Both the position numbers and the translations under genes were made by a program. DNA of 53,531 bases from an uncultured Oleispira sp. (GTDB lineage: Bacteria > Pseudomonadota > Gammaproteobacteria > Pseudomonadales > Oceanobacteraceae), in assembly GCA_913061415.1 (NCBI GenBank), contig CAJXUD010000019.1:1-53531 (forward strand), read 5' to 3'. The notes beneath the pieces are model-generated. The model saw nothing but the letters and a program-made list of their open reading frames with translations. It searched no databases and was not told where the DNA came from. Below, in pieces: positions 1-8,023 of the stretch (position 1 is its first letter; every line of letters begins with the position of its first letter).

Positions 1-68
1 ATTTGGACATAAAGTCCCCCAAAGTTATTTGTCTAACTATTGGGGGTCACTTCATGAGCAGCCTTTTT

Positions 69-105
69 TATTTGAGTTCAGATTAACGAACTCTTTGTTA
101 AAAAA
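69..105. other. Small inverted repeat downstream of the HU-like gene
   Basis: GAGTTC and GAACTC (6-bp arms, 8-nt loop) lie just beyond the stop of the HU-like gene. A second CCCCCAA/TTGGGGG pair lies nearer the window start. Neither is followed by a convincing T-run on the minus strand, so a terminator role is only possible. Confidence 0.3.
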
Positions 106-112
106 CATTTAC

Positions 113-511
113 TTAAAGAACCATGTCTTTTAATTTTTTCAACGGTAGTACTTTAACTTTCGTGCTGGCTGGTTTAGCTGCAACGTCCATCAACTCGCCT
201 GGCTTGAATGGGTTAGGTACGTTTTTACGTGCTTTTTGAGCTGGTTTTTTAACCGTTTTAATTTTCAATAGGCCAGGAAGAGTGAATTCACCTACCGCGC
301 GTTTTTTAACATGACGCTCAATGATATCGCCTAGCTCGTCAAGAACACTGCTCACTTCTTTTTTACTTAATTCTGTTTTCTCGACTAACTCATTTACAAG
401 CTGAGTTTTAGTAAATTTTTCTTTAAGGGCAGTCAGTTTCTTTACTGGTGCAGCCGCCGCTACTTTTTTAGCAGGGGCTTTTTTAGCAACAGTTTTTTTC
501 TTAGCAGCCAT
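113..511 (-). CDS. HU/IHF-family histone-like DNA-binding protein with Lys/Ala-rich N-terminal tail
   Basis: Predicted nucleoid-associated DNA-bending protein of 132 aa. Residues 1-32 are a Lys/Ala/Pro-rich tail (KKK, KKAPAKK), resembling eukaryotic histone H1-like tails. Residues about 33-132 match the HU fold: helical dimerisation half beginning FTKTQLVNELVEKT, then the beta-arm region (RKNVPNPFKPGELM) and a C-terminal KVLPLKKLKD block. HU alone is about 90 aa, so the tail accounts for the extra length. I chose the ATG at 511 because AAGGAAAT lies just upstream; an in-frame ATG at 526 would add five residues but has no good ribosome site. Single gene near the window edge, read leftward. DNA binding by the family is established; the role of the tail is inferred. 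Confidence 0.88.
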   Translation of the reverse strand: MAAKKKTVAKKAPAKKVAAAAPVKKLTALKEKFTKTQLVNELVEKTELSKKEVSSVLDELGDIIERHVKKRAVGEFTLPGLLKIKTVKKPAQKARKNVPNPFKPGELMDVAAKPASTKVKVLPLKKLKDMVL

Positions 512-630
512 GGTATTTCCTTTCATGGTAATAAATTGAGGTAAGCGATTTTTAAAAAAAGATACTGATGGCGCGTTGTACCTTGCTTACAGTTATATTT
601 TTAAAGCAAAAAAATAGGCCGTGCAAGTGC

Positions 631-675
631 AAAACCCTATTTTTATAGTGTTTTTGTGTAAATAGAGGGTTTTTT
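631..675. terminator. Hairpin terminator between the SDR gene and the HU-like gene
   Basis: AAAACCCT(A)TTT pairs with AAATAGAGGGTTTT across an A/T-rich loop, and T-runs flank both ends. It sits directly after the stop of the leftward SDR gene and before the promoter region of the HU-like gene, so it most likely ends SDR transcription. Confidence 0.6.
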
Positions 676-683
676 ATTAAAAA

Positions 684-1502
684 TTAGCGCGCTAACTTCA
701 ATAAAGCGCCAAATATGTCGGTATATTTTTCTGGGAAGAGGCGTTGTATGCGATCCATGAATTTAGCATCTTGGCCAATTAATATACGGCGTTTGTTTTT
801 ACGTACTCCGTTTAAAATGGTTGCGGCTGCTTTTTCTGGAGTTGTTCTTGCCATCTTGTTGAACTCTTCAATTTGCTGACTATGTGTTTGCTCACCGACC
901 ATGGAGGTGTGCATTCGACCATTCACTACGATGTTGGTCTTAATGCCTCCGGGATGAACACAGCTTACTTTTAAATTGCTGTTTTTTACTTCTTGGCGTA
1001 GAGATTCAGTGAACCCGCGTACGGCAAATTTTGCTGCGTTATATTGTGATTGTGTTGGCAGTGCAATAATGCCGAAGATGCTCGAAACATTAATGATGGC
1101 GGCTTCGGGGCGTGTCAGCATGTGCGGTAAGAAACTTTTTGTGCCGTAAATTACACCCCAAAAATTAATATTCATTAACCACTCAAAATCTTCATAGCTG
1201 CAATCTTCAACGGTTTGCGCAAGCGCGACCCCTGCGTTATTAAATAGCAGGTCAACTTGGCCGAATTCTGAAAGGGTCTCTTTGGCGTATAATTCGAAAG
1301 CTTGACGGTTAGAGACGTCTAATTTGGTTAGCGTTACTTTCCCGTTACCTGTTAACAATGCTTTGGTTTCTTCTAGGCCTTGTTCGTTGATATCAGACAG
1401 TGCTAGTTGAGCGCCTTCTTGGCTAAGCTGCTGCGCTAAAGCACGGCCAATACCTGAGCCTGCACCTGTGATGACGGCGGTTTTATGGGCAAATGATTTC
1501 AT
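684..1502 (-). CDS. SDR-family NAD(P)-dependent oxidoreductase
   Basis: Cytoplasmic classical short-chain dehydrogenase/reductase of 272 aa. The Rossmann motif TGAGSGIG is at residues 12-19, NNAG at 88-91, the catalytic serines SS at 140-141, and the YNAAK catalytic Tyr/Lys at 154 and 158. The C-terminal extension after about residue 200 (KMARTTPEKAAATILNGVRKNKRRILIG) is typical of the acetoin-reductase/YqjQ-like SDR branch seen in marine gammaproteobacteria, but the substrate cannot be read from sequence. The ATG at 1502 has AAGG a few bases upstream. The gene is divergent from aspS across a 244-bp gap that holds a perfect 7-bp-arm palindrome, suggesting control by a TetR-type repressor (inference). 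Confidence 0.9.
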   Translation of the reverse strand: MKSFAHKTAVITGAGSGIGRALAQQLSQEGAQLALSDINEQGLEETKALLTGNGKVTLTKLDVSNRQAFELYAKETLSEFGQVDLLFNNAGVALAQTVEDCSYEDFEWLMNINFWGVIYGTKSFLPHMLTRPEAAIINVSSIFGIIALPTQSQYNAAKFAVRGFTESLRQEVKNSNLKVSCVHPGGIKTNIVVNGRMHTSMVGEQTHSQQIEEFNKMARTTPEKAAATILNGVRKNKRRILIGQDAKFMDRIQRLFPEKYTDIFGALLKLAR

Positions 1503-1571
1503 GAGGCTACCTTAGTATCGTTATTATTATTTGTCGTAAGTGCTTGTCGAGTGTTTGACGAGTGATTGATT

Positions 1572-1590
1572 TTGTAAGATTACCTTACAA
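1572..1590. promoter_or_regulatory. Palindromic operator candidate upstream of the SDR gene
   Basis: TTGTAAGATTACCTTACAA is a perfect 7-bp inverted repeat with a 5-bp centre, the geometry of TetR-family operators. It lies 70-88 bp upstream of the SDR start, in the divergent SDR/aspS gap. No regulator gene is adjacent, so the cognate repressor would be encoded elsewhere. Confidence 0.5.
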
Positions 1591-1690
1591 GTAGGGTCCA
1601 ACAAGGTGTATTTCTGCCTTAAATCTTATGTTTTTTAATTAAAGTAGTGGAAACATCGTTAACAGGTGTCGGCAAGCGCGTGAAAATCGG

Positions 1691-1696
1691 TATAAT
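1691..1696 (+). promoter_or_regulatory. Probable -10 element of the aspS promoter
   Basis: A consensus TATAAT lies 51 bp upstream of the aspS ATG. The -35 region is weak (TGTCGG at 1667-1672, 18-bp spacing). Confidence 0.5.
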
Positions 1697-1746
1697 GCTC
1701 GGCTTTAAATATTTTCATTTACCGTCTAATAAGTAGGATTTAAGTA

Positions 1747-3519
1747 ATGCGCACGCACTATTGTGGTGATATCAACGAAACCTTGATTGACGATACCGTC
1801 ACTTTCTGTGGCTGGGTGCACCGTCGCCGTGACCACGGTGGGGTAATTTTCTTAGACGTACGTGACCGTGAAGGTTTGGTACAGGTTGTTTTTGACCCAG
1901 ACACGGTTGACGCTTTTAACGTAGCTGACAGTGTACGTTCTGAATTTGTTGTGCAGATCAAAGGTCGTGTACGTGGCCGCCCTGAAGGCGCAACAAACGA
2001 TAATATGCGCACGGGTAAAATTGAGATCTTGGGTAAAGAGATCACGGTTTTAAATAAAGCACAGACTCCTCCATTTCCATTAGATGGCTATACTGATGTG
2101 GGCGAAGATATTCGTCTTAAGTATCGTTATATGGATATGCGTCGTCCTGAAATGCAAGAAAAAATGCGTTTCCGTTCGAAAGTAAGTTCAAACTTGCGTC
2201 GTTATTTAGAAGAGAATGGTTTCTTAGATATCGAAACTCCAATTCTTACTCGCGCGACTCCAGAAGGCGCACGTGATTATTTAGTCCCTTCGCGTACGCA
2301 TGAGCACAGCTTCTTTGCTTTGCCACAGTCGCCACAGTTGTTTAAGCAGTTGTTGATGGTTGCCGGTTTTGACCGTTACTACCAGATTGCTAAATGTTTC
2401 CGTGATGAAGATTTACGTGCCGATCGTCAGCCTGAATTTACTCAGATTGATATCGAAGCGTCTTTCATCGACGAAGAAGAAATCATGAACCTAACTCAGG
2501 GTATGATTACTGAGTTGTTCGAAAAAGAATTGAATGTGAAGCTGGGTGAATTCCCACGCATGCCATACTCTGAAGCGATGTCTAAGTATGGTAGCGATAA
2601 GCCAGACTTGCGTATTCCACTTCAGTTGGTAGACGTTGCTGAATTCTTACAAAACATCGAGTTCAAAGTATTCGCTGCCCCTGCTAAAGATCCTAAAGGC
2701 CGCGTTGCGGCTTTACGTGTTCCTGGTGGTGCTGAAATCAGCCGTAAGCAAATCGATGCGTACACTAAGTATGTCAGCATTTATGGTGCTAAAGGTTTGG
2801 CTTGGATTAAAGTTAATGAAATTGAGAAGGGTGTAGAAGGTTTACAGTCTCCAATCATTAAGTTTATTGGTGATGACAATACCATGAACATCATGAAGAA
2901 GTTAGGCGCTGAAAACGGCGACATCATCTTCTTTGGTGCTGATAAAGAAGTGATCGTAAACGAAGCGCTGGGTGCGTTACGTTGTAAGATCGGTGAAGAC
3001 ATGGACTTGTATACGTGCAAATGGGCACCTATGTGGGTTGTTGATTTCCCAATGTTTGAAGAAACTAAGGATGGTGGCATTACTGCAATTCATCACCCAT
3101 TCACGGCGCCTTCATGCAGCCCTGAAGAGTTGAAAGCAAACCCGCTAACAGCGTTGTCTCGTGCTTACGATATGGTATTGAACGGTTGTGAGTTGGGCGG
3201 TGGTTCTATCCGTATTCACGATCAGTCTATGCAAGAAACGGTATTCGAAATTTTGGGTATTAGCCCAGAAGAGCAACAAGAGAAGTTTGGCTTCTTGTTA
3301 GACGCATTGAAGTTTGGTGCGCCACCTCATGGTGGTTTGGCATTTGGTTTAGATCGCTTGGTGATGTTGCTAACCGGTTCTACTTCGATTCGTGAAGTAA
3401 TCGCGTTCCCTAAAACTCAATCGGCTGCGTGTGCAATGACTCAAGCGCCAGGTGTTGTAGGTAATGCTCAGTTACGTGAATTGAACATTAAGTTGCGTGA
3501 AAAACCTAAAACTGAATAA
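1747..3519 (+). CDS. aspS: Aspartyl-tRNA synthetase
   Basis: Class II aminoacyl-tRNA synthetase, 590 aa, the same length as the E. coli enzyme; it charges tRNA-Asp (or tRNA-Asp and tRNA-Asn if non-discriminating, which I cannot decide from sequence). The N-terminal OB-fold anticodon-binding domain begins [20 protein letters not shown]. Class II motif 2 is the [18 protein letters not shown] block near residues 217-234, the bacterial GAD insertion domain occupies roughly 290-410, and motif 3 is [16 protein letters not shown] near the C-terminus. The start at 1747 follows TAGGATTTAAGTA. A clear terminator follows, so the gene is probably monocistronic. Confidence 0.98.
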   Translation: MRTHYCGDINETLIDDTVTFCGWVHRRRDHGGVIFLDVRDREGLVQVVFDPDTVDAFNVADSVRSEFVVQIKGRVRGRPEGATNDNMRTGKIEILGKEITVLNKAQTPPFPLDGYTDVGEDIRLKYRYMDMRRPEMQEKMRFRSKVSSNLRRYLEENGFLDIETPILTRATPEGARDYLVPSRTHEHSFFALPQSPQLFKQLLMVAGFDRYYQIAKCFRDEDLRADRQPEFTQIDIEASFIDEEEIMNLTQGMITELFEKELNVKLGEFPRMPYSEAMSKYGSDKPDLRIPLQLVDVAEFLQNIEFKVFAAPAKDPKGRVAALRVPGGAEISRKQIDAYTKYVSIYGAKGLAWIKVNEIEKGVEGLQSPIIKFIGDDNTMNIMKKLGAENGDIIFFGADKEVIVNEALGALRCKIGEDMDLYTCKWAPMWVVDFPMFEETKDGGITAIHHPFTAPSCSPEELKANPLTALSRAYDMVLNGCELGGGSIRIHDQSMQETVFEILGISPEEQQEKFGFLLDALKFGAPPHGGLAFGLDRLVMLLTGSTSIREVIAFPKTQSAACAMTQAPGVVGNAQLRELNIKLREKPKTE

Positions 3520-3550
3520 AAGCTGAATAAGTTTTAGTGTTTATCATTCT

Positions 3551-3582
3551 ACAAATAAAGCCAGCTTGCTGGCTTTATTTGT
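3551..3582 (+). terminator. Strong intrinsic terminator after aspS
   Basis: A 14-bp perfect stem (ACAAATAAAGCCAG pairing with CTGGCTTTATTTGT) closes a CTTG tetraloop about 30 bp after the aspS stop. The A-rich and T-rich flanks make it potentially bidirectional. Confidence 0.88.
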
Positions 3583-3608
3583 ATCTGTCTTAGCAAAAGA
3601 GAGTAATT

Positions 3609-3923
3609 ATGCAAGTACGTAAATTAACCACCGAAGAATTCGCCGCAACAAAAATCGGTAAGCCTACAAAAATCGAAGCGGGTGAGCCGCTGTTTGATTT
3701 TTGGGCCTATGTAGAAGCGATTCCAGCTGAAGATTTTGGTGAATACGACTGCACCGCAGGTGTGGTGGGTCACGTCTATCGGATGGAAGAAAAATACGAG
3801 CACGTACTGATTCAATCACAATATGCAGAAATTGCTATGGTATTGGTATTAGATTTAGATGCTAAAGAGGCCTATGGTCATTACCTATTAGATATTCGTA
3901 AGCGCGGAAATCCTGTTATTTAA
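3609..3923 (+). CDS. Small conserved-looking hypothetical protein
   Basis: I do not recognise this 104-aa soluble acidic protein. It has no signal peptide and no transmembrane segment; the C-terminal half (YEHVLIQSQYAEIAMVLVLD) looks like a beta-rich core. The ATG follows GAGAG with good spacing. Its stop overlaps the start of the next gene as TAATG, so the TRIC-type channel gene is probably translationally coupled to it and both are read from one transcript beginning after the aspS terminator. No function is assigned. Confidence 0.75.
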   Translation: MQVRKLTTEEFAATKIGKPTKIEAGEPLFDFWAYVEAIPAEDFGEYDCTAGVVGHVYRMEEKYEHVLIQSQYAEIAMVLVLDLDAKEAYGHYLLDIRKRGNPVI

Positions 3924-4573
3924 TGAATACGCTCACATTCTCTATCGAAAATTATGGTGTAGTCACCTACTGGTTGGGTATGGCAGCTGTAGCTGCTATG
4001 GCGGGCGCTTCGGTATTAGAGTCGGGTGCTAAGCGTTTCGATTTGTTTGGCGTAATTGTCATTGCTTTGGCCGCTTCGTTAGGGGGTGGGTCGTTGCGCG
4101 ATATGCTGCTGGATCGCCCAGTTTTTTGGATTGCGGATGAGTTGTTTCTTCTGGTCGCAATTATGGCGGCAGTCAGTGTGTTCTTTCTTGCCCGTTGGCT
4201 GTTTATGCCGGTACGGACCTTCTTGATATTGGATGCCATTGGTTTGGCTTTGTTCAGTATTATGGGCACTGATGCGGCATTGGATTTGGGGGCAACTTGG
4301 CTGGTGGCCAGTTTCATTGGTGTTATTACCGGTGTTATGGGCGGGGTATTTCGGGATGTACTGTGTAATGAAGATCCTTGGGTATTTCGCAGTCCATTGT
4401 TCGCAACGGCCTCTTGGTTGGGCTGTTGGTTGTATATCCTGATGATTGAATTTGAAGTCGGTGATTTGGTTGCTAACCTAATCGCCAGCGGCAGTATTTT
4501 ATTGATTAGACTGTATGCATTGCGAAAGGGCGTTAAGCTGCCTCGATTTAAAGAAAAAGTAAGACGATTGTAG
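3923..4573 (+). CDS. TRIC-type (UPF0126) cation channel family membrane protein
   Basis: Inner-membrane protein of 216 aa with about seven hydrophobic segments. It carries the two duplicated UPF0126/TRIC signature blocks, GGGSLRDMLLDRPVFW near residues 53-68 and GGVFRDVLCNEDPWVF near 139-154, each with the conserved GxxRD. Prokaryotic TRIC homologues form trimeric monovalent-cation channels; a role in K+/Na+ balance is family knowledge and not shown here. The ATG overlaps the upstream stop by one base. The SDR gene follows 32 bp later in the same direction. Confidence 0.9.
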   Translation: MNTLTFSIENYGVVTYWLGMAAVAAMAGASVLESGAKRFDLFGVIVIALAASLGGGSLRDMLLDRPVFWIADELFLLVAIMAAVSVFFLARWLFMPVRTFLILDAIGLALFSIMGTDAALDLGATWLVASFIGVITGVMGGVFRDVLCNEDPWVFRSPLFATASWLGCWLYILMIEFEVGDLVANLIASGSILLIRLYALRKGVKLPRFKEKVRRL

Positions 4574-4605
4574 AATTTATAAATTGGGTAGTTAAAGAGG
4601 TTATT

Positions 4606-5292
4606 ATGAAAAATGTTGTAATTACGGGTGCAAACCGAGGCATTGGACTTGAGCTAGCTAAGCATTACCGTGAATTGGATTATACCGTTATCGGTATCTG
4701 CCGTGAGACTTCAGAAGAGCTGGATGAGTTAGCCGATATGGTTATCAGCGATATTGATGTGCGTTCAGAAGATGCCATTGCGATGGTTGCTGAAGTGCTG
4801 GCCAGTACGTTAATCAGTTCTGATTCTGGTCAAAAAATTGATATTTTAATAAATAATGCAGGGGTCTTTTTGAACGAGACTTTAGCAGAAATGGATTTTG
4901 ATAGCATTCAGACCCAGATGGACATTAATGCAATTGCTCCATTGCGTGTGACTCATGCTTTTCAGAGTATGTTGTGGGAAGGCAGTAAGATTGCCATGAT
5001 CACAAGCCGTATGGGTTCGGTTTCAGATAACGGCTCGGGTGCTTATTATGGCTATCGTGCTTCTAAGGCCGCATTGAATGCGTTTGGTAAATCATTAGCG
5101 ATTGACCTTAAACCAAAAGGCATTGCGGTTGCGTTATTGCACCCTGGTTTTGTACAAACTCGCATGGTTGGGTTTAATGGTGATATTTCTCCGGCACAAG
5201 CCGCTGCGGGTTTAGCTCAACGTATCGAAGAGCTAAACTTGGAGAATACGGGTAGTTTTTGGCATTCCAATGGTGAACTTTTACCTTGGTAG
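4606..5292 (+). CDS. SDR-family oxidoreductase (C-factor-like)
   Basis: Cytoplasmic short-chain dehydrogenase of 228 aa. It has the N-terminal cofactor motif TGANRGIG (residues 7-14), NNAG in the middle, the SRMGS serine region and a YRASK catalytic Tyr/Lys pair. The short length and the ATG AAN VVITGANRGIG opening match the CsgA/C-factor-like SDR branch. AAAGAGG lies 7 bp before the start. It is co-directional with the TRIC-channel gene and convergent with nnrS, whose stop lies 10 bp beyond. Substrate unknown. Confidence 0.88.
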   Translation: MKNVVITGANRGIGLELAKHYRELDYTVIGICRETSEELDELADMVISDIDVRSEDAIAMVAEVLASTLISSDSGQKIDILINNAGVFLNETLAEMDFDSIQTQMDINAIAPLRVTHAFQSMLWEGSKIAMITSRMGSVSDNGSGAYYGYRASKAALNAFGKSLAIDLKPKGIAVALLHPGFVQTRMVGFNGDISPAQAAAGLAQRIEELNLENTGSFWHSNGELLPW

Positions 5293-5302
5293 TCGTTAAC
5301 TA

Positions 5303-6529
5303 TTAATCATCGGCCCTCGGTAGCCATAGAATCTTTCCGTAATGGAAAAGGAATATGCCGAGGGCGGTGATGACGCAACTGATTGCTAGTACATACGACA
5401 TGCTTGGCGATACAGAAGGTCCCAATAGTCGAACCAGTGTTGCTACTTGCAGTAGGCCAAAACTAACTGCCATGAAAGGCAATGCCATTATTTGTCTGCC
5501 GGTATGCCCTAAGCTGATGCGCGCCATCATACTAATAATCATTGAAAGTAAGCCTCCAATCGTCATCGCATGTAACCACGGCAGTTGTGCGCCTTGAGAG
5601 GCATTGCTTATGTCCATTATTAAATTAATGGCGATTAGGCCGTAGCCGGTAATTAACCAAGCAAACGCTAAATACAAAGACCAGAGCATGGGCTCTTTAG
5701 AGACTCCTGGGCGATAAAATATCGCCAAGCGATAGCTTTGTGAAGCGGCAGCAGACAACGCTAAGATCGCAGTAATAATGCTGAGTGCGGTATTGTCTGT
5801 AATTTGCGCCGCTAGATAAAATGGAATCACAAGCCAGCTCGATCCCATTGACATTTCTAATAAACCTTTGGGTAAGTCTTTCCCTGGGGATTGTAATCTC
5901 GCGCGGGTAAAAAATGGTAGAACCCGCCCAGCTACCCATAATGTCATGGCTGCCATCATTAATACGGCGACCTGCATTAAATAGGTAATGTTTTCTGGCT
6001 GAGACGTTAATAGTAAATGAAATACTATTTGAATCGCCGTAAAGGCCGATAGCAGTGCGACAAATGGCCAATTGTACTTTTGGCTGCCTTTGCCTTGCTC
6101 TTTTTCACCCATGGATAATGTTTTAGCTAAGCCTAGGGTTGCAAGTAAAGGGGCGGCCATGTCGAGTAACATTAATATAAATGTCGGGGTTGCAGGAAAT
6201 AACCACGCGATACGAGCGGTTAGCCAGAAAAACACAATGGCTTTTAGCATGTTGCTAGAGATTCCAGGTTGACCTGTCCAGTTTCGTGACGCGGTTAATA
6301 AGAACCCAATGGCAATGGCTTGAACAAAACCAAAGATCATTTCATGGCTATGCCATACGAACCACCCTCCATACGGTTGGTATTGGCTGAGGCTGTCTGG
6401 CAAACTATTGGATAACAGTAAGGCCCATAATATAAACCCCAGTGTAATAAAGACGGTTCCGGCTAAGAAGAAGGGGCGAAAAGCAATCTGCCAAATAGGT
6501 AGGGGGGTATTGGAGGCTTCTTGTGACAT
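5303..6529 (-). CDS. nnrS: NnrS family multi-spanning haem/copper membrane protein
   Basis: Polytopic inner-membrane protein of 408 aa with about twelve hydrophobic helices. The N-terminal PIWQIAFRPFFLAG and VWHSHEMIFGFV blocks, with their conserved Arg and His residues, are hallmarks of NnrS. The family is linked to protection against nitric oxide and nitrosative stress, usually under NO- or FNR-type regulators. The upstream gap contains an ATATCT/AGATAT inverted repeat and a degenerate FNR-like half-palindrome. The ATG at 6529 is preceded on its strand by AGAGAATACC. No denitrification genes adjoin it, so it probably serves detoxification (inference). Confidence 0.9.
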   Translation of the reverse strand: MSQEASNTPLPIWQIAFRPFFLAGTVFITLGFILWALLLSNSLPDSLSQYQPYGGWFVWHSHEMIFGFVQAIAIGFLLTASRNWTGQPGISSNMLKAIVFFWLTARIAWLFPATPTFILMLLDMAAPLLATLGLAKTLSMGEKEQGKGSQKYNWPFVALLSAFTAIQIVFHLLLTSQPENITYLMQVAVLMMAAMTLWVAGRVLPFFTRARLQSPGKDLPKGLLEMSMGSSWLVIPFYLAAQITDNTALSIITAILALSAAASQSYRLAIFYRPGVSKEPMLWSLYLAFAWLITGYGLIAINLIMDISNASQGAQLPWLHAMTIGGLLSMIISMMARISLGHTGRQIMALPFMAVSFGLLQVATLVRLLGPSVSPSMSYVLAISCVITALGIFLFHYGKILWLPRADD

Positions 6530-6570
6530 GGTATTCTCTTAAAATGACACGAAATAATTCAACCTTCACT

Positions 6571-6608
6571 ATATCTCACTTCTTATAGATATGATTGACT
6601 TAGCTCAT
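6571..6608. promoter_or_regulatory. Possible NO/oxygen-responsive operator region upstream of nnrS
   Basis: ATATCT (6571-6576) and AGATAT (6587-6592) form a 6-bp inverted repeat with a 10-bp centre. TTGACTTAGCTCAT (6595-6608) matches 7 of the 10 fixed positions of the FNR consensus TTGATNNNNATCAA. Both lie 42-79 bp upstream of nnrS. The match is weak and suggestive only. Confidence 0.3.
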
Positions 6609-6688
6609 CCTATGCAAGTTTTTAAGAATAATTACTATTCAAAGATTAAAATAATTCAGTGGGTTAATGTAAATGATAAAGCGACGTT

Positions 6689-7255
6689 ATGATTAAAGTG
6701 TATCTAGCAAACCGACCGCCGCTGCCTGAATATCAAGAAACTACCCGTGTAAGTAACCTGCCTTCGGGGGAGATTAAGCGCATAGGTACGGAAACCGGTA
6801 ATCATTGGCGTAAAATATTTAATGTGTATGCCAAGTTGATGTACCGTCTTGCGGAAAAAACAAACGATGAGTTGCTGCTAAATTATGCTAGCTGGCAGCT
6901 ATATCGAGATCACGCACTGTTACAGTTAGGTAGTGGTACTGAGCTTTATTTCTCACCGACTACCGCTATTAAGGCGCAGCGATTAGGAGACTCGGATGCT
7001 CCTATTATTCACCTTGTTATGGGTAAAGCCTTTGCTGATGATTTTTTGTCTGCAGCATTAACTCACGCGACTCATGATGGACTGACCGAAAATCAGCATA
7101 GTTCTATTCAATGGTTGGATAATGACTTTGCCTTGCATCGGGCCCTGAATATTATTGTTTGCCCCTATTTTGATTATCGACAATTATCCAATCAAAAAAT
7201 TGAGACCTTGGTAGAGTTAATTATCTCGCTGCAGAATAAAGCGGGGATGGCATGA
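6689..7255 (+). CDS. Hypothetical protein, 188 aa
   Basis: Soluble protein without signal peptide or membrane segment. It starts MIKVYLANRPPLPEY and has several Trp/His-containing blocks (GNHWRKIFNVYAKLMYRLA; ASWQLYRDHALLQLGSG). It resembles short hypothetical proteins that recur in marine gammaproteobacteria, but I cannot name a family with confidence. It runs divergently from nnrS and is followed 21 bp later by an exported beta-rich protein, so the two may share a transcript. Confidence 0.7.
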   Translation: MIKVYLANRPPLPEYQETTRVSNLPSGEIKRIGTETGNHWRKIFNVYAKLMYRLAEKTNDELLLNYASWQLYRDHALLQLGSGTELYFSPTTAIKAQRLGDSDAPIIHLVMGKAFADDFLSAALTHATHDGLTENQHSSIQWLDNDFALHRALNIIVCPYFDYRQLSNQKIETLVELIISLQNKAGMA

Positions 7256-7276
7256 TACTGAACCAAGGGTGTATTT

Positions 7277-7942
7277 ATGGGATTTAAAATAAGTACTTAC
7301 TTGCTCGTTGTCTCTTGGTTGAGTATTGCGAGTGCTAGCGCCCAGGATAACTCAGCAGGATCTTATTTTTCTCCCGTCCCTTATGTTGATCTAGCGCTTG
7401 GGATGGGAATTCATAAACTTGATCGCTCGGGCAGTAGCTCGGGCAGTGGCTCAGTAGATGGTGATGAAGATCGTGATGAAAAGTATAGTGACGAAGATCA
7501 AGGGGCGGTCAGTCGGCTGATTAAACTTGGTCTTGGAGTGCAGTGGTTTCCTTTTTTAAGTACACAGGTCGGTATTTGGAGTTGGAATAGTGAAGCGCAA
7601 TCTAAACGAATGCCTGATGAGGATTCTGACTATAACAGGGTCGGGTTGTTTGATGGATTGAGTAGCTCCATGGAAGTCGCATTGCAATGGCCGGTTGATA
7701 ACCCCGGGTCTGAGTTAAGTGCAGGACCTTATTATCGTCATGGCCGACATTGCTGGTCGGCTGTTTTAACGGGTTTGCTGCGCCCGTGGTCTAAAGAGGG
7801 CTGCTCTAATCTAAGCAGTATTGGTTACACCTTTCCTCTACACACTGAAGAAACTTCCGCAGTCTATGTGGAGTTTACTCGAACTGAATTTGATGACTTG
7901 TCGTCTAACTCATTGCAATTTGGAGCAAAATTAGCCTTTTAA
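7277..7942 (+). CDS. Predicted small outer-membrane beta-barrel protein
   Basis: Exported protein of 221 aa. Residues 1-22 form a signal peptide (hydrophobic LLVVSWLSIA core, cleavage after ASA). A low-complexity Ser/Gly then Asp/Glu stretch follows (about residues 50-75, GSSSGSGSVDGDEDRDEKYS), probably an external loop. The remainder alternates polar and aromatic residues and ends FGAKLAF, a terminal Phe typical of outer-membrane barrels recognised by BamA. Two Cys (HCWS, GCSN) could pair. AAGGGTG precedes the ATG. The barrel assignment rests on signal peptide plus C-terminal signature; no specific family was recognised. Confidence 0.7.
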   Translation: MGFKISTYLLVVSWLSIASASAQDNSAGSYFSPVPYVDLALGMGIHKLDRSGSSSGSGSVDGDEDRDEKYSDEDQGAVSRLIKLGLGVQWFPFLSTQVGIWSWNSEAQSKRMPDEDSDYNRVGLFDGLSSSMEVALQWPVDNPGSELSAGPYYRHGRHCWSAVLTGLLRPWSKEGCSNLSSIGYTFPLHTEETSAVYVEFTRTEFDDLSSNSLQFGAKLAF

Positions 7943-8023
7943 GTATAATTAAATACGTGAATGGATTATAAAAAGTTAACTAATTGGTTAGAATGCGTTA
8001 ATTCGAAACAATAAAGAGTGACT

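Noticed and set aside
1758-2045. Antisense frame inside aspS
   Set aside because: A shadow of a clear aminoacyl-tRNA synthetase with no ribosome site or family resemblance.
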